From assembly GCA_018857735.1 (NCBI GenBank), contig JABMCL010002105.1, forward strand, positions 186,001-250,000: DNA of 64,000 nucleotides, given 5' to 3'. Positions 1 through 13,739 of the stretch are shown piece by piece. How positions within the stretch are numbered: position 1 is the stretch's first letter; every line of letters starts with the position of its first letter. The notes below the pieces were generated by a model, which did not search any database, had not been told where the DNA came from, and saw only the letters and a program-made list of their open reading frames with translations. This stretch comes from Alviniconcha marisindica. Lineage: Eukaryota; Mollusca; Gastropoda; Provannidae. Position numbers and translations under genes: made by a program.

Positions 1-64
1 GCGTACAATCTTCTATCGTTCTCGCACAACAAAATGCAGGTACTGAAATAAGGGAGGTGGGGGT

Positions 65-124
<60 letters not shown>

Positions 125-950
125 ATTGCAGCGAGAATGCACCAAGAATACACTGCTCCAAACAGACACTATTATAATAATTTCGATGTAGACTCCGAGG
201 ACAACAAAGCGCCTGCTTCAATAAAGCGCACACAGATGGTTCATTTGGACGGTGTTACAAAGAGAAAAATCACGCGAAGCCTTGATGATTGTTTATCCGC
301 AACAAGTTAGACGATGAGGGTCCGGAGCGCAGGGCGGTGAGAACAGTTTTTTTGGACGAGGTGTACCTCCCCCCCCCCCCCCCCCCCCCCCTCTTCAGAT
401 TTAAAAATAAATAAATAAAATATCTCCTTTTTAATCGAAGTAATGTTTTGCGACTCAGTAAGGACACTAGTCGTCTTCCTCCCTCCTTCCAGAACTCCCC
501 CCTCCTTCGGGGCCCCCCGGACCGCCCCCCCCCCCCCCACCCCCAACAGCGCAAGCCTACGTACTCGGCCATTAGACGCGAAGCAGCGATGTCGGAAGGG
601 AGTCCATCAAGCGAATGGGAAGTCTATCAAATTAGCCTTTCTGTCTGTCACACTGCAGCATTAGCCTGTCCTGTGGAGGCTGGCGCGCCCCATTACTGCC
701 CGGTGGGCGGGCGGCCCAAAGCTGGGCCACAGGGGGCCAATGTGCTGCTGTGTGTTCACAACGGCACACAATGCCCGCCATGGATTTATCAACCCTCTGA
801 GGGGACCATCGATCCACCGGAGCAGCAGTCTTCGTGAAAAGGCACCCCACTGCACGCAGTCCAAAGGGAGATAAGGATCGGGAAGGGGTGGGTAGAACTA
901 TAATTAATATGATCGCCGTTCCTTAGAAATTTGGCCAGGAGAACCAACCA
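1..950. other. Non-coding: GA array, poly-C runs, GC-rich unique block
   Basis: (GA)n at 69-123 and poly-C at 369-391 and about 524-541. Bases 640-860 are moderately GC-rich with no simple repeat. No coding sequence was recognised. Confidence 0.6.
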
Positions 951-982
951 TATGTGTGTGTGCGCGCGCGCGTGCGCGCCGT

Positions 983-1059
<77 letters not shown>
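951..1059. repeat. (GT)n(GA)n compound microsatellite
   Basis: A GC/GT-alternating start grades into a long GT run and then GA. It sits directly at the 3' end of the - strand LINE copy. Confidence 0.95.
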
Positions 1060-1613
1060 GGTTCAGATGGTTTATTGTACTTTGGTCATAGGCCCATATA
1101 CACCCCCCAAAACACATGCTAAATTATACAAATAAGACACACAAACAACAGAACAAACGAAACAACATATCAACAACAACAAAAGACAACAATCTCACCG
1201 AGATAATGAGACATTATAACTGTAGGTGTGACATGCTGATACGAGTCGGCCAATGAAATGGAGTCATTTCTAGTCGTAGTATCAACCAAGGAGCTTACAC
1301 ATCAATAATGATGTAGTTTTCTTCTGTTGATAGCATGGAAAATGGTTCAGATGGTTTATTGTACTTTGGTCATAGGCCCATATACATCCCCAAAAACACA
1401 TGCTAAATTATACAAATAAGACATATAAACAACAAAACAACATAACAACAACAACAAAAGACAACAATCTCACCGAGATAATGAGACATTATAACTGTAG
1501 GTGTGACATGCTGATACGAGTCGGCCAATGAAATGGAGTCATTTCTAGTCGTAGTATCAACCAAGGAGCTAAATAATGATGTAGTTTTCTTCTGTTGATA
1601 GCATGGAAAATAA
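1060..1613 (-). repeat. Tandem duplication of the retrotransposon 3' end (2 x ~280 bp)
   Basis: Two near-identical copies start at 1060 and 1344 with GGTTCAGATGGTTTATTG and end at GCATGGAAAA. They differ mainly by a small indel near 1293-1300. They include the last codons and 3' UTR of the retrotransposon at 1404-2099. The outer copy abuts a GT/GA microsatellite. Confidence 0.85.
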
Positions 1614-2099
1614 ACTTTAATAGCAACTGACAACTTTTAGTGTTTTTCCATCTTAATATGTCCTGTAACGACTGAGCATGTTTTTGTTCAAGAAATCTGT
1701 TTCTTAGATCTGTGTACAAGGGACAAACCGAAAGGAAGTGATATTCATTTTCAACGTGGTCTTGGCAAAATGTACAGTTTTGTTGTTATTTATTGGAAGT
1801 ACACCAAGCCGGAGTTGCGTCAGTGCTACGTTGAAACAATACATATCAATATCCGATAACTGTTTTTCTGCTTCAAGTACCACTTTGAAAAATCGATACT
1901 TTTCATGTCTTTCTTTGTCTCTGATATCAGCAGTCAAGTCCTGGGTGAACACGTCTAACACTTTCTGCTTAAAAACGTACGGAAAGGATTTGACATCTTC
2001 AATACCCTGTTGCAACCAGACAAAGTAAAAGCCAGTTTTACACATGAATTCTCGTACCTTCGTTGTCAACACTTTTCCCCATTTTCTCAAGATTAACAA
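1404..2099 (-). mobile_element. Degraded non-LTR retrotransposon, C-terminal part of RT polyprotein
   Basis: On the - strand, 2099 to about 1704 encodes GFYFVWLQQGIEDVKSF, then an acidic linker and a segment ending YCFNVALTQLRLGVLPINNN. This matches the post-RT region of lophotrochozoan LINE polyproteins. At about 1785-1795 the frame shifts; the next frame reads CTFCQDHVENEYHFLSVCP followed by LYTDLRNRFL, the CxxC...H...C knuckle typical of the LINE C-terminus. The 5' part, with the RT catalytic motifs, is absent. It is a dead, 5'-truncated copy. Confidence 0.8.
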
Positions 2100-2719
2100 G
2101 CATTCTTTAAGCCTGATTAGGTTCGCGCGCGCGCATGTGTGTAGGGTGTGGGTGGGTGTGAGTAAGGAAAAAGAGAGACAGAGCGGGGGGGGGGGAGGGG
2201 GGGGGGTATTTCCTTGTATTGTATAAGTATCTCAGAGACTCATGAAACACACGCGTTACCGACGAAAGATTATTACATTCGTGAACAACTTGAGCAGAAC
2301 CACTGAATATTCATGTTAAGTCCAGAGGCAGAAAGCAACCTCAAAAAGTTCATTTTGATCAGGAGACGGCCAACAAGACTAAGGAAAGGCCGGGGCCAGA
2401 AAAGGTCGGTAATCCCTGAAGCGGATTGTTCTGGGCTGGGGGACAAAGTGGAGGAGACAGGGCTGAAGAAGCTGGCCCGGCAGAGAAGCCCCGGCGATGA
2501 GACGCGTGAGCAGAGAGAGAAGGGAGGGAGAGCGGAGTTGGTGCAAGCAGGCCAGCGCGGCCAGCCAGGCAGAAGGCTCGGCACGGAAACCGGCGTCCAG
2601 CGCTAAATGCGAACTGACACGTCTCCTGCACATCCACTCTCATCCTGGCCAAGGTCATGGCGGTGCTGGTGGTGGTGGTACTGCGGGTATGGTGGAGACT
2701 GGTGGTGGTGGTGGTGGAG

Positions 2720-2723
<4 letters not shown>
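2100..2723. other. No gene recognised
   Basis: G-rich run at about 2184-2207, unassigned sequence, then a short GGT-rich stretch at about 2660-2716 leading into the GT array. Confidence 0.6.

Positions 2724-2796
<73 letters not shown>
2724..2796. repeat. (GT)n microsatellite
   Basis: About 36 uninterrupted GT units preceded by GGT repeats. Confidence 0.97.
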
Positions 2797-2798
<2 letters not shown>

Positions 2799-2912
2799 CG
2801 TCTAACTTAATTTTGGATTCATTGCATAGCATGTAATTTGAGATGGCCTGTAACTTGTTTCGTACCCCATCCCCTTCGAAAACAACAACGCGTGCACACA
2901 AACACTACTCAC

Positions 2913-2917
<5 letters not shown>

Positions 2918-2971
<54 letters not shown>
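2918..2971. repeat. (TA)n microsatellite
   Basis: About 27 TA units, self-complementary. Confidence 0.97.
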
Positions 2972-2975
<4 letters not shown>

Positions 2976-4151
2976 GAAAAAGCATAAAAATCAACTTAGT
3001 TTTGCTTTTCGGCATGAAGCAATGGACAATGACGTTTGGGAAGCAGTGTGGACGACTGGATGTGGGAAGAATCAGAGAAACCCCAAAGGACCCGGGACTG
3101 CTGTGCAAGGACAGGATTCTGATCAAGTCCATTTCTTTTCACTGTCTTCAGCTCCTCGAGAGTTTTCAAGACTACTTAATGAGAGAGTGAGCCATCAGTC
3201 AGAATGAACGGAAGCCGCACAGACAACATAATTTATCTCCTAGCTGTATTATGACCATGCGCTAGCAGCATAATTTCGCAGACATCCAAAATCAATACGT
3301 TCCTTAGCTCGCATGACACTGCTTTCACAAAATGGCAGTCACACGCTCGATCAAGGGCACGGGGACAGTGAAACCACACAGCGGTGTTTTCTCAATCACG
3401 GCCTAGCGATCCATCCCTAATCACCAACAAAAAGCCGATCGAATAGCTGCATCCCCGGCGCCAATGGTTCAGGGCACGCGACCACGCGCAGAAATGAGCA
3501 GCGCGCGCTGACACCGAAAAGCCCCGACTGCACGGTGCACGAGGGAGTCGCTGGCACGGAAAATTGCACGGCTCTGGAGATGGTGAATGTCAAGCGAGCG
3601 AGCGGGGCCCCCATTCATCACCACGTCCGGAGGGTTCTGCTGGCGCTTTCTCTCCACAAGGCAATACTGGCAAACATGTCTCACCACTGAAAATGCAGCA
3701 CTCTATTAGTCAAATCAACTGATTGTGCTAGTTAGTTAGTAGCTGATATTACAGGTTACCTCAGGGAAGAAACAAGCTGTAAGTCAATGTCTGGTTGGCT
3801 GTTGAGTCGCGACACGTGCCACTTGACGCCTGATGGACAGGCAAGAAGAACGGGGTGAACGCAAGAAGAATGGGGTGAACGCAAGAACGGGGTGAACGCG
3901 TTGAAAGCGCCGGAACACGTTTGGTAAAAGATACTTTTTTCTCTTCCTGCTCGTTTTCCACATTACAGATATTAAAATGAGTGTTCAAGCGATTAGCGTT
4001 GTAAGGATCTGCGACTGTGATATTTAACGCCCAGTCAACCGTGCGGAACATTCAAAAATGATTTTGTTTCACATCTAAAGGAAAAGAAAACAAACAAAAA
4101 CAACATACACACTGAAACAAAAAATGGCAAAGAAAAGTGGGAGGGGGAAAA

Positions 4152-4182
<31 letters not shown>

Positions 4183-4475
4183 GTGAAGCTGAATAAAATG
4201 AGAAAGCAGAAATTAGGATGGCGGCAGGCGATAAGTAAACATGGTGCTTAACGTCCACAGAAACCGTAAGGCTTATTAGGGACGGGGAAAAGAGGGGGGA
4301 AAGGGGTATGGAGGTGGGGGGAGAGGGAGATTATATACCTATCGCTACACTGTCACCACCAGAATGACTTCAGCATTAAAGTGGGCAGCGATGAGAGCCA
4401 TTTTAATGTTTCATAATTGTGAGGGACAAAGTCACAAGACAGTATCCACAGAGCACAGCTTTTGAAGCGAAAGGA
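2972..4475. other. No gene recognised; short 22-bp tandem repeat and poly-G
   Basis: A roughly 22-bp unit containing GGGGTGAACGCAAGAA is repeated about three times at 3839-3900. A poly-G run of about 30 bases lies at 4153-4181. The remainder is unassigned. Confidence 0.6.
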
Positions 4476-4548
4476 GAGCCGAAGCAGATTCGAACCGAGG
4501 TCCCTCTGCTTACCAGCCTAACGCCTTACCGCTAGGCCAAACCGGCTC
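4476..4548 (-). mobile_element. tRNA-derived SINE-like head
   Basis: Read on the - strand, this 73-nt segment is bounded by complementary GAGCCG and CGGCTC ends like an acceptor stem. It has an A-box-like TGGCCTAGCGGT and a B-box-like GGTTCGAATCT, so it has the promoter layout of a tRNA gene. The T stem pairs poorly and there is no clean anticodon arm, so a functional tRNA is unlikely. A SINE head or tRNA pseudogene fits better. Confidence 0.45.
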
Positions 4549-5443
<895 letters not shown>

Positions 5444-5639
5444 CGCGGTGGGATGGAGGGGTGTCAGACGACTAACGTTTCAATTTATTTTACTATCGTT
5501 TATGTCGTCTTTACCGGAGTGTTGTTAATTCTATCCTTCATTTACTTTTTTTTTTAAATATTAAAAAATCCCCACGAAAATATCTTCCGTACTTTTTACT
5601 CATTCACTTCCTCGTTAACTATTTTTGATGACAACAATG

Positions 5640-5860
5640 CAATGGCGGTTCTCAAGACGACTTCATCGAGCCATAAATCCTGGCCAGTCAAAGTAGGGCA
5701 TCTATCAACTGGAGGGGGCAACTCAATTAATTAAAGGCTCATCGACGATCATCGGGATCAGTCAGACCTCCGGGCTACAACGGTTGACACTGAGCGCCAA
5801 GTGGCAGCTACACCGTTGCGTCAGCCATAGATCACCGTACACGTCAGTTGCCACGTCATT
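5640..5860. promoter_or_regulatory. Candidate cis-regulatory block
   Basis: A microsatellite-free segment with a paired homeodomain core AATTAATTAA at 5725-5734 and a Cdx/Hox-like CCATAAATCC at 5671-5680. It is a motif-based guess in the flank of a developmental gene; conservation could not be tested. Confidence 0.2.
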
Positions 5861-6414
5861 TCTTCATCGCCCCTGACGTAAGTGCACGTGCGCATCATGG
5901 GGGGGGGGGGGGGGGGGGGGCAGTGTGTGGCCGCAGGGCAGTGCAGAACGGGGCTAAAGATAACTGGGATGAGAGGACGTTGCGGGGGTCACTTCTCAGT
6001 GTCCCTCTTTGTGGCGGTGATCGGAGGTTATTTTGTACTCCCGTTCTATAGCGAAAAAGCAATGAAGTTTGTAAAGTTGAGCAAGAGTATGTTTCCACGC
6101 CGATTACTTCGGCTAAACACATGTGCTTGGATGGTGACAACGACCAACGTCCGCTCTCTCTCTTCGTGTTTATAGCTCCGTTCACGACGTTGGCGCGTTA
6201 GTTGATGCAGAACTGCAAGACGGCGTCTTCTAGATCTATTTCCATTTTCCGACAGAAACCGTGGAAGCTTGACGGAATTAGCCGACCGCAGAATGAGTCA
6301 TTCACAAGACGGTGTAAAAGCGCCGAAAAGTGGGCCGACAATAAAGGTGTTCACAAGGGCACACACATCTCTTTCATCGTATTCACACTGACAAAAATAA
6401 AAAATACTAACTCC
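5861..6414. other. No gene recognised; poly-G run
   Basis: Poly-G of about 23 bases near 5898-5921. The rest is unassigned. Confidence 0.6.
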
Positions 6415-6514
<100 letters not shown>

Positions 6515-7009
6515 ATTTATTGTTTTAATTATACAAATGACCGACTGCCTACTCATACTTCTGAACTTTGCCAAAATTACTATGCTACTGTAAAAATGAC
6601 TTCAAACAATCTTTCCTCTCCCCACTCCCCTCTGTCTCCATACTCCATTTCTCTCTTCCCTAGTATTTATTTAGGCCACCATCCAATCTATCTACCTATC
6701 TATCTATGTAGTGCATTTTTCTTTTGTATAATACTTTATGTAAATTGTTTTGGTAGGACTATGCTCTACATGTGTATAGAATATCATATTTAGGTTAATA
6801 TGTATCATGTGAGCGCTCAGGGCGTTGATGAGCGCATGATAAATGTACATTATTATTATTATTATTACCTGACATTTTTTAACTTTTATTTTTATTTTTT
6901 ACTACAATATGTTTTGACTAATTCCCTTTTTTTCTTTTCTTTGTTTCCTCTTGTTTTTGTTTTTATGTTGTTATGTCTTATTTATTGTTAGCTTGGTGAA
7001 ATTATTCGT
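6515..7009. other. AT-rich repeat-like leader with ATT tail
   Basis: T-rich sequence containing AGCGCTCAGGGCGTTGATG and then an (ATT)n tail at about 6806-6868, the layout of a short retroposon 3' end. No coding sequence. Confidence 0.4.
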
Positions 7010-7390
7010 CCGCCATATTTTTTTCTTTCCCTTCTTTTCTTTTCAGCTATATGTAAGTGAGTGAGCTCACAGCCCAATATGGGCGATTCAGGCGGGTTTG
7101 TTAACTCCCTTGACTTTTGGCAGGCATCGCTTAAGTCCCTTGGCTGCTTTTACTTCCGGTGCGTACTTTCTTCACAATGGAAGGCGGTGACAGTGAATCC
7201 GCCATTTTTTTTTCTTTCCCTTCTTTTCTTTTCAGCTATATGTAAGTGAGTGAGCTCACAGCCCAATATGGGCGATTCAGGCGGGGTTGTTAACTCCCTT
7301 GACTTTTTAGTGCCAGGCATCGCTTAAGTCCCTTGGCTGCTTTTACTTCCGGTGCGTACTTTCTTCACAATGGAAGGCGGTGACAGTGAA
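7010..7390 (+). repeat. Tandem duplication, 2 x ~189 bp, each ending in the same start codon
   Basis: Copies start at 7010 and 7199 with CCGCCAT plus a T-rich tract ending TTTTCAG. Both run through GTGAGTGAGCTCACAGCCC to ACAATGGAAGGCGG. They diverge only after the GACAGTGAA codons. A leader-like segment and its ATG have been duplicated. Confidence 0.88.
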
Positions 7391-7468
7391 TTTGCGAATT
7401 TTACACTGCCAACTTTAAACGTATTTCTGGAGGCCCGTAGTCAGAATGTGTCTGGCGGCAAGCAATAA
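7370..7468 (+). pseudogene. Broken SAP-like reading frame of a repeat family
   Basis: The ATG at 7370 opens 32 codons ending LEARSQNVSGGKQ before a TAA at 7466-7468, followed in the same frame by LVRAP. The pattern LPxLxxFLxxRSQxVSGxKxxLV resembles a SAP DNA-binding helix-extension-helix, as found at the N-terminus of some transposon-derived proteins. The stop interrupts the second helix. A polyadenylation-like AATAAA lies at about 7831. It is probably a decayed mobile-element gene rather than a host gene. Confidence 0.45.
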
Positions 7469-8152
<684 letters not shown>

Positions 8153-8288
8153 TCTCTCTCTCTATATATATATGTTGAGAGTTATTATCATGAAGGAATA
8201 CAGTCTCGACTTTTTAGTAAATTTTCTTACTCGTTTACACACACTAATACAGGTGGGAGGGAACATGTGTACTATGGCGCGCGAGCGT

Positions 8289-8289
<1 letters not shown>
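8153..8289. other. Short spacer between arrays
   Basis: A short CT/TA tract then unassigned sequence. Confidence 0.5.

Positions 8290-8339
<50 letters not shown>
8290..8339. repeat. (AC)n microsatellite
   Basis: About 25 AC units. Confidence 0.97.
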
Positions 8340-9286
<947 letters not shown>

Positions 9287-10919
9287 ATAAGTAAGGTGAA
9301 AGCGACTGCAGGACTATAAAGTTCCCTCCTTCACACTGAGCTCACTGAAACACACACACTCTACTAGGCTAAAATACAGCCTATGTTTTTGAGCCGGGCG
9401 TAATGCGAGGTCGCGAGATTAAGTCAGTGTGTGGCATTGACACCTGAACCGGCTGAAAAATCGCCCAAGCGATGGGTCCAAAAGCGGGTGCTTTAATCGG
9501 GTGTCGGTTGAATCCCACTTCAATGGAGCAGCAATACTTGCGGAGATAACATCAGTGGTGAACTGTATTGTCTGACAGACGGCCCCAGCTGGTTGAAAGC
9601 TGATGTGCGAGACAGTGAAACAAGCCACAGACACAAACAGTAACCTACAGAGACTGTAGGTTGTGTCTGTGTCTTGTATCACTGCTGCAGCGAGCACACC
9701 CACACAGTAGTACAGACAAAATCACCCTAACAACAACAATAACAATATATCTGCAAAATACCAAAACAAAACAAGAAATACTATATCAACATTGCGTAAG
9801 ACACGTGGTCAAACTGATACAAACAAATTTCAAAAGCACAGAGGAAGAAAGAAGCAATCGAGAGAGCAAACAACACTCGTACCAAACAGTAATCTGTGCG
9901 CCCGCGCGTACATTCACACAGTACCTGCAGACACACACACGATACGGACACTGGTCACCGGTGTCCGCTCAGACGGATTTACTGTGAGAAGAGGAAGATA
10001 TTTCATTTTGTTTTAAAGCATGGAAGCGTTAAGGGCTGTCAGAGGTCCTGTGGGGGTGGGTGTACACAAAACGTCGCTCCGATTCCATTTTTGTCTTATT
10101 TAAAATAAAATAAAATAAAATAAATCGTGCTTGACTGTTTATATCGCTCTGACGCTTGAATGACGCCCGTTGCAAACGACGCTGTCCACAGTCCAGTCAG
10201 CCAGCTCCACCTCTGGTCCTTCCACGCCCTGTCCAACACCCACCATAACTCACCACTTGTCTCCCCCCCCCCCCCCCCCAACTCACAACTTCTTTCTTAT
10301 CATTCACGTTTTCATTTTTCAAATATATTAACCGCCGCTCCTCTCCCCCCACCCCCTTATTTGGGAAGGGGGGGGGGGGGGGTGGACATTTAGTTCAGAC
10401 AATACGGCATTGCCAGTTCATGTCATCCTCATGATTCTTATCAACAACAATAAACAACACCATATAATTAACAAAAAACTAACAGCCCTACCATCGACCG
10501 ATTGCTCTTTTTCATTCGACCTGCCCCTGATAAAGACTTGTAGCGTCAAAAAGTGCGAAAGTGCCCCCCCCCCCCCCCTCAGCATAATCAAATGGTTAGC
10601 AATACTTCATAAATTTTCCGCGTATTCACCGACATAGAAAACGAACAAATGTGGTTATATTCCATATGCCGCCGAAAAGCATTCCTTCGGTAAAACTGTG
10701 ACCCAGAGTGATTGTTATAGTTACATAGCGTGTTGTCGTCTTGCTTGTCCTAGGCGGTGTCATGCGGCCCTTTATTTGTCTGATACTACAAAAACAAAAA
10801 CAAAAATAATAAATCACACACACACGTACAAGCGATTAAAAACAACAACAAAACTCCACACCAATGTATTATGCACAAAGCTAAACTCATAGCAGAGACG
10901 GGAATACGACTCCAACTGT
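9287..10919. other. No gene recognised; short poly-C and poly-G runs
   Basis: Poly-C at about 10261-10279 and 10564-10578, poly-G at about 10369-10382. The rest is AT-rich unassigned sequence. Confidence 0.6.
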
Positions 10920-11330
10920 CTAGCTGTTGTAACCGTCAGTAGCCCAGTGGACCATTACCCGGTGCATTTTCAACCTCTTACCGGAGGTGGCCCCCACCCT
11001 TCTACAAGGTGTCAGAGGAGATAAGGCCCGGAGATGGGGGCCTCACCGCGCCTGGCTAATGGTCCGACAGAGAGGTCGCAGACCGGCGTGTATCTCCTCC
11101 TCGGGGCTCCCGCCTTCTCCTGCCGGCCCTCCGCTGGCCCTCATTAGTCCCCGTGCAGCGGCCGCCCCGTCCAGCGCCCGTCAAACGGGCAGGCGGCCAC
11201 AGCCACAGCCGTGGACATTATCGTCAGGCTGATCTACGACCCCCTATCAATGTCCACGCTAATCTACGAGCCCGATTAAAGAGCCGCACACAAAGGCATA
11301 GAGAACGATTGCAGAGGTTTAGTCTCCGAA
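10920..11330. promoter_or_regulatory. Candidate cis-regulatory block upstream of mab-21
   Basis: A GC-rich, repeat-free segment with four homeodomain cores (TAAT or ATTA at 11057, 11143, 11260 and 11275) and a GATA-factor site (GATAAG at 11020-11025). An internal near-repeat places two copies of ATCTACGA about 30 bp apart (11232 and 11262). It is listed on motif density only. Confidence 0.27.
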
Positions 11331-11540
11331 TGGACCATCCTCTGGCGCTCAGCCCAGCATCATGCATTGTGACAGAAAGACGATTCGACCATTATATCAC
11401 GGTACTCCACCATTTCCCACCTCGCTATAAACTCATGACTACAATCAACTGCAAAATTAAGAAAGCGCTTTCATAACTTCGCCGACGCTTTGCGCGACAG
11501 TGACTTACTTATTTGGTGCCATTCCGAAAAAGCAAGCATT

Positions 11541-11542
<2 letters not shown>
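11331..11542. other. No gene recognised
   Basis: Unassigned sequence leading into the AC array. Confidence 0.5.

Positions 11543-11600
<58 letters not shown>
11543..11600. repeat. (AC)n microsatellite
   Basis: About 29 AC units. Confidence 0.97.
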
Positions 11601-11602
<2 letters not shown>

Positions 11603-11696
11603 GAAAAAGAAATAAAAAAGAGGATATAATTTCAGAGTCTGCTTAAAAAATATATATACATACGAATTGCGAAAAAGGACCTTTCGGGTTCGAACG

Positions 11697-12010
11697 GTCC
11701 GAGGGGGGAACGATCTGTGGGGCGAACAGTCGGGTGGGGTAGGGGGTGGTCCAGTCCGGGAGGGGAGAGGGGGGAGGCGGGGGTGGGGGGGGGGAGAGAA
11801 CGTTCGGGGGAAGGGGGGGGGGGTCAGTCGAGAAGGGGGTGGGGTCGCTGAAAGGGGCAAGCCGTCCTGAGGCGAACGGTCCGTGGGGTGCACGGCTTGG
11901 GGGAGCGGGGGGCTGGCGGGGGGAGGGGGGGGGGGGGGGGGGGGCTCTGAATCGTGGGAGCACGGTCTCGACGTGCACGTGGGGGGTGGGGGTGGGGGGG
12001 GGGGGGGAAC
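11697..12010. repeat. G-rich tract with many G-runs on the + strand
   Basis: Over 300 bp with dozens of runs of three or more G, including poly-G near 11923-11944. Short motifs such as GAACGGTCCG, AACAGTCGG and AACAGTCCG recur between the runs, so it may be a decayed G-rich minisatellite. It could form G-quadruplexes. Confidence 0.7.
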
Positions 12011-12595
12011 AGTCCGTTTCCCCTGGAAAACTAAATCACTGCACTTTCAAAACTATTGTACTGGATAAATGCGTGCCTACAAATGCGAACAGTAGCATCA
12101 TTCTTCATAATAGTACGCGTAGTTATACATATCGTAGCTGAACGAGTTACACTCTGCAATATCACTCAAATTCATTGATCATTTTCACAAATTAAGCTTT
12201 TCTGGCAGGTACAAAAAATAAATAAGGAGCCACTTATCCCGTTTCACTCCGCCGTGTGACAGGGCAAAACGAATGATGGACTGGAACGCACCGCCAAGAG
12301 GCACTTCATTAACGTTCAAGACTTTCCACAGAGATAAATGTCTAGAAATTCAGGTTTTAAAGGCCAGTAAATAGCCGGTCGTAATTTTAGTAGACGGCAC
12401 AAGACATGAAAACAAAATCGAGTCAAGCTGGATGCACTGTAAAACACACCGTTTACGACTCAATCACAGAGTGCTGAGGAAAATTCCAGGAAATGCTTAA
12501 AATCTTCTGGACATTTTGTACTGCTGCACATAACCAGTGCTGAGGCTGTATGAACGACGTGGGATGCTACGACACAGCAGCACGCGCATGCTGCC

Positions 12596-12626
<31 letters not shown>

Positions 12627-12717
12627 ATTTTAGAAGGCACTATGTGTGGCAAATTGAAAGGGCAGTTTTTATACAGTGCATTGCATCCAACGATCTAGTC
12701 GCTATGTGTATGATCTC

Positions 12718-12719
<2 letters not shown>
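12011..12719. other. No gene recognised; poly-C at 12597-12626
   Basis: Unassigned AT-rich sequence with a 30-base C run. Confidence 0.6.

Positions 12720-12750
<31 letters not shown>
12720..12750. repeat. (AC)n microsatellite
   Basis: About 15 AC units. Confidence 0.95.
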
Positions 12751-12752
<2 letters not shown>

Positions 12753-12777
12753 TTCTTGTGTATGATATGATAACAGC

Positions 12778-12826
12778 AGATGGCAGCAGCAAGAGCTCTG
12801 AGAAGATGGCAGCAGCAAGAGCTCTC
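12778..12826. repeat. 26-bp tandem duplication
   Basis: Two copies containing ATGGCAGCAGCAAGAGCTCT, starting at 12778 and 12804. Confidence 0.85.
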
Positions 12827-12918
12827 AAACGTTACATGAAAACAAAACAGGATGGTGATATATGTGTTTTGTGCACAGAAAAGAGTAAGGGTTACTGCAG
12901 TCAAAGGAAAAGCAGTTC

Positions 12919-12988
12919 CAAGAGAATCAAGTAAACGGGCTTGAAAGCTGTTTCAAGAGAATCAAGTAAACGGGCTTGAAAGCTGTTT
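12919..12988. repeat. 35-bp perfect tandem duplication
   Basis: Identical copies start at 12919 and 12954, each beginning CAAGAGAATCAAG. Perfect identity implies a recent event. Confidence 0.9.
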
Positions 12989-13149
12989 CAATGATTCACA
13001 TCATTTCTGGGGTGAAAACAGAAAGTGCACACGGACAAAGACTGAACACACTAGCATTTCGACGGAAAGCTAGCGCAGTAAATTTTGTGGACTGCAAGAG
13101 TTGGATGTAAATACTGACCAGTCACTGGATCTACTAGTCGATGACAGAG

Positions 13150-13640
13150 ATGTAGTCTTTACTGGACTCTGAACCCACCGAAGACGAAGTTCGAAAAACC
13201 GTTCGCAAACTCAGTAAGTGGAAACGCTGCAAGCAGCGGTCGACAAAACCATTAACGAAGTCGACAGAACGAATAGTCTTCCTGTTTTTGTTTTGTTTTG
13301 TTTTTTCTCTCTAAGCTATGCAATGCCGTTTTCAAAGAGGTTATCTTTCCAAAAGGTGACCCAGTCTACCATCGTGCCGCTACACAAGAAGGGAGACGGT
13401 AACAACCCCAGTAATTAGGGAGGAATTTCTCTGTCAAGCTCTTCGTGCAAGGTTTTCAACTGCATACCAGACTTACAGAACTGGCACAAGAAAACTCTGT
13501 ATCTACAGAAGTCCAATCCGGTTTTGTGCAGATTAACGAATGACCGACCACACACTCAACTACTCTACACGCCATCGACAGACAAACCTCAAGCAATAAT
13601 TGAACAAACAGGTGAACATCTGAGCCTCACTACAACCGTG
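13150..13640 (+). mobile_element. Degraded non-LTR retrotransposon, reverse-transcriptase N-terminal half
   Basis: On the + strand the broken translation reads SEPTEDEVRKTVRKLSKWK, the region before RT motif 1. After a low-complexity insertion it reads KVTQSTIVPLHKKGDGNNPSN, a stop, then GGISLSSSSCKVFN, which is the IxPxxKKGD...NYRGISLLS block of LINE reverse transcriptases with Tyr replaced by a stop. LQNW and NDRPHTQLLY-like remnants follow. Frameshifts and stops mark it as dead. It appears to come from a different lineage than the - strand copies at 1.4 and 58.2 kb. Confidence 0.75.
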
Positions 13641-13739
13641 GCCTTGAAGATAGCAATCTAACTTTCGCACAAAAGTCCAGCCTGCGATGTATCGTCATAC
13701 CTAGTTGCGTTCAAAAGTTCGGATAATAATAAAGACTGA

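Noticed and set aside
4476..4548. Functional tRNA gene on the - strand
   Set aside because: Length and boxes fit, but the T stem has mismatches and no clean anticodon arm can be drawn.
13150..13640. Host gene with RT-like domain
   Set aside because: Stops and frameshifts inside the conserved NYRGISLLS block show a dead retrotransposon.
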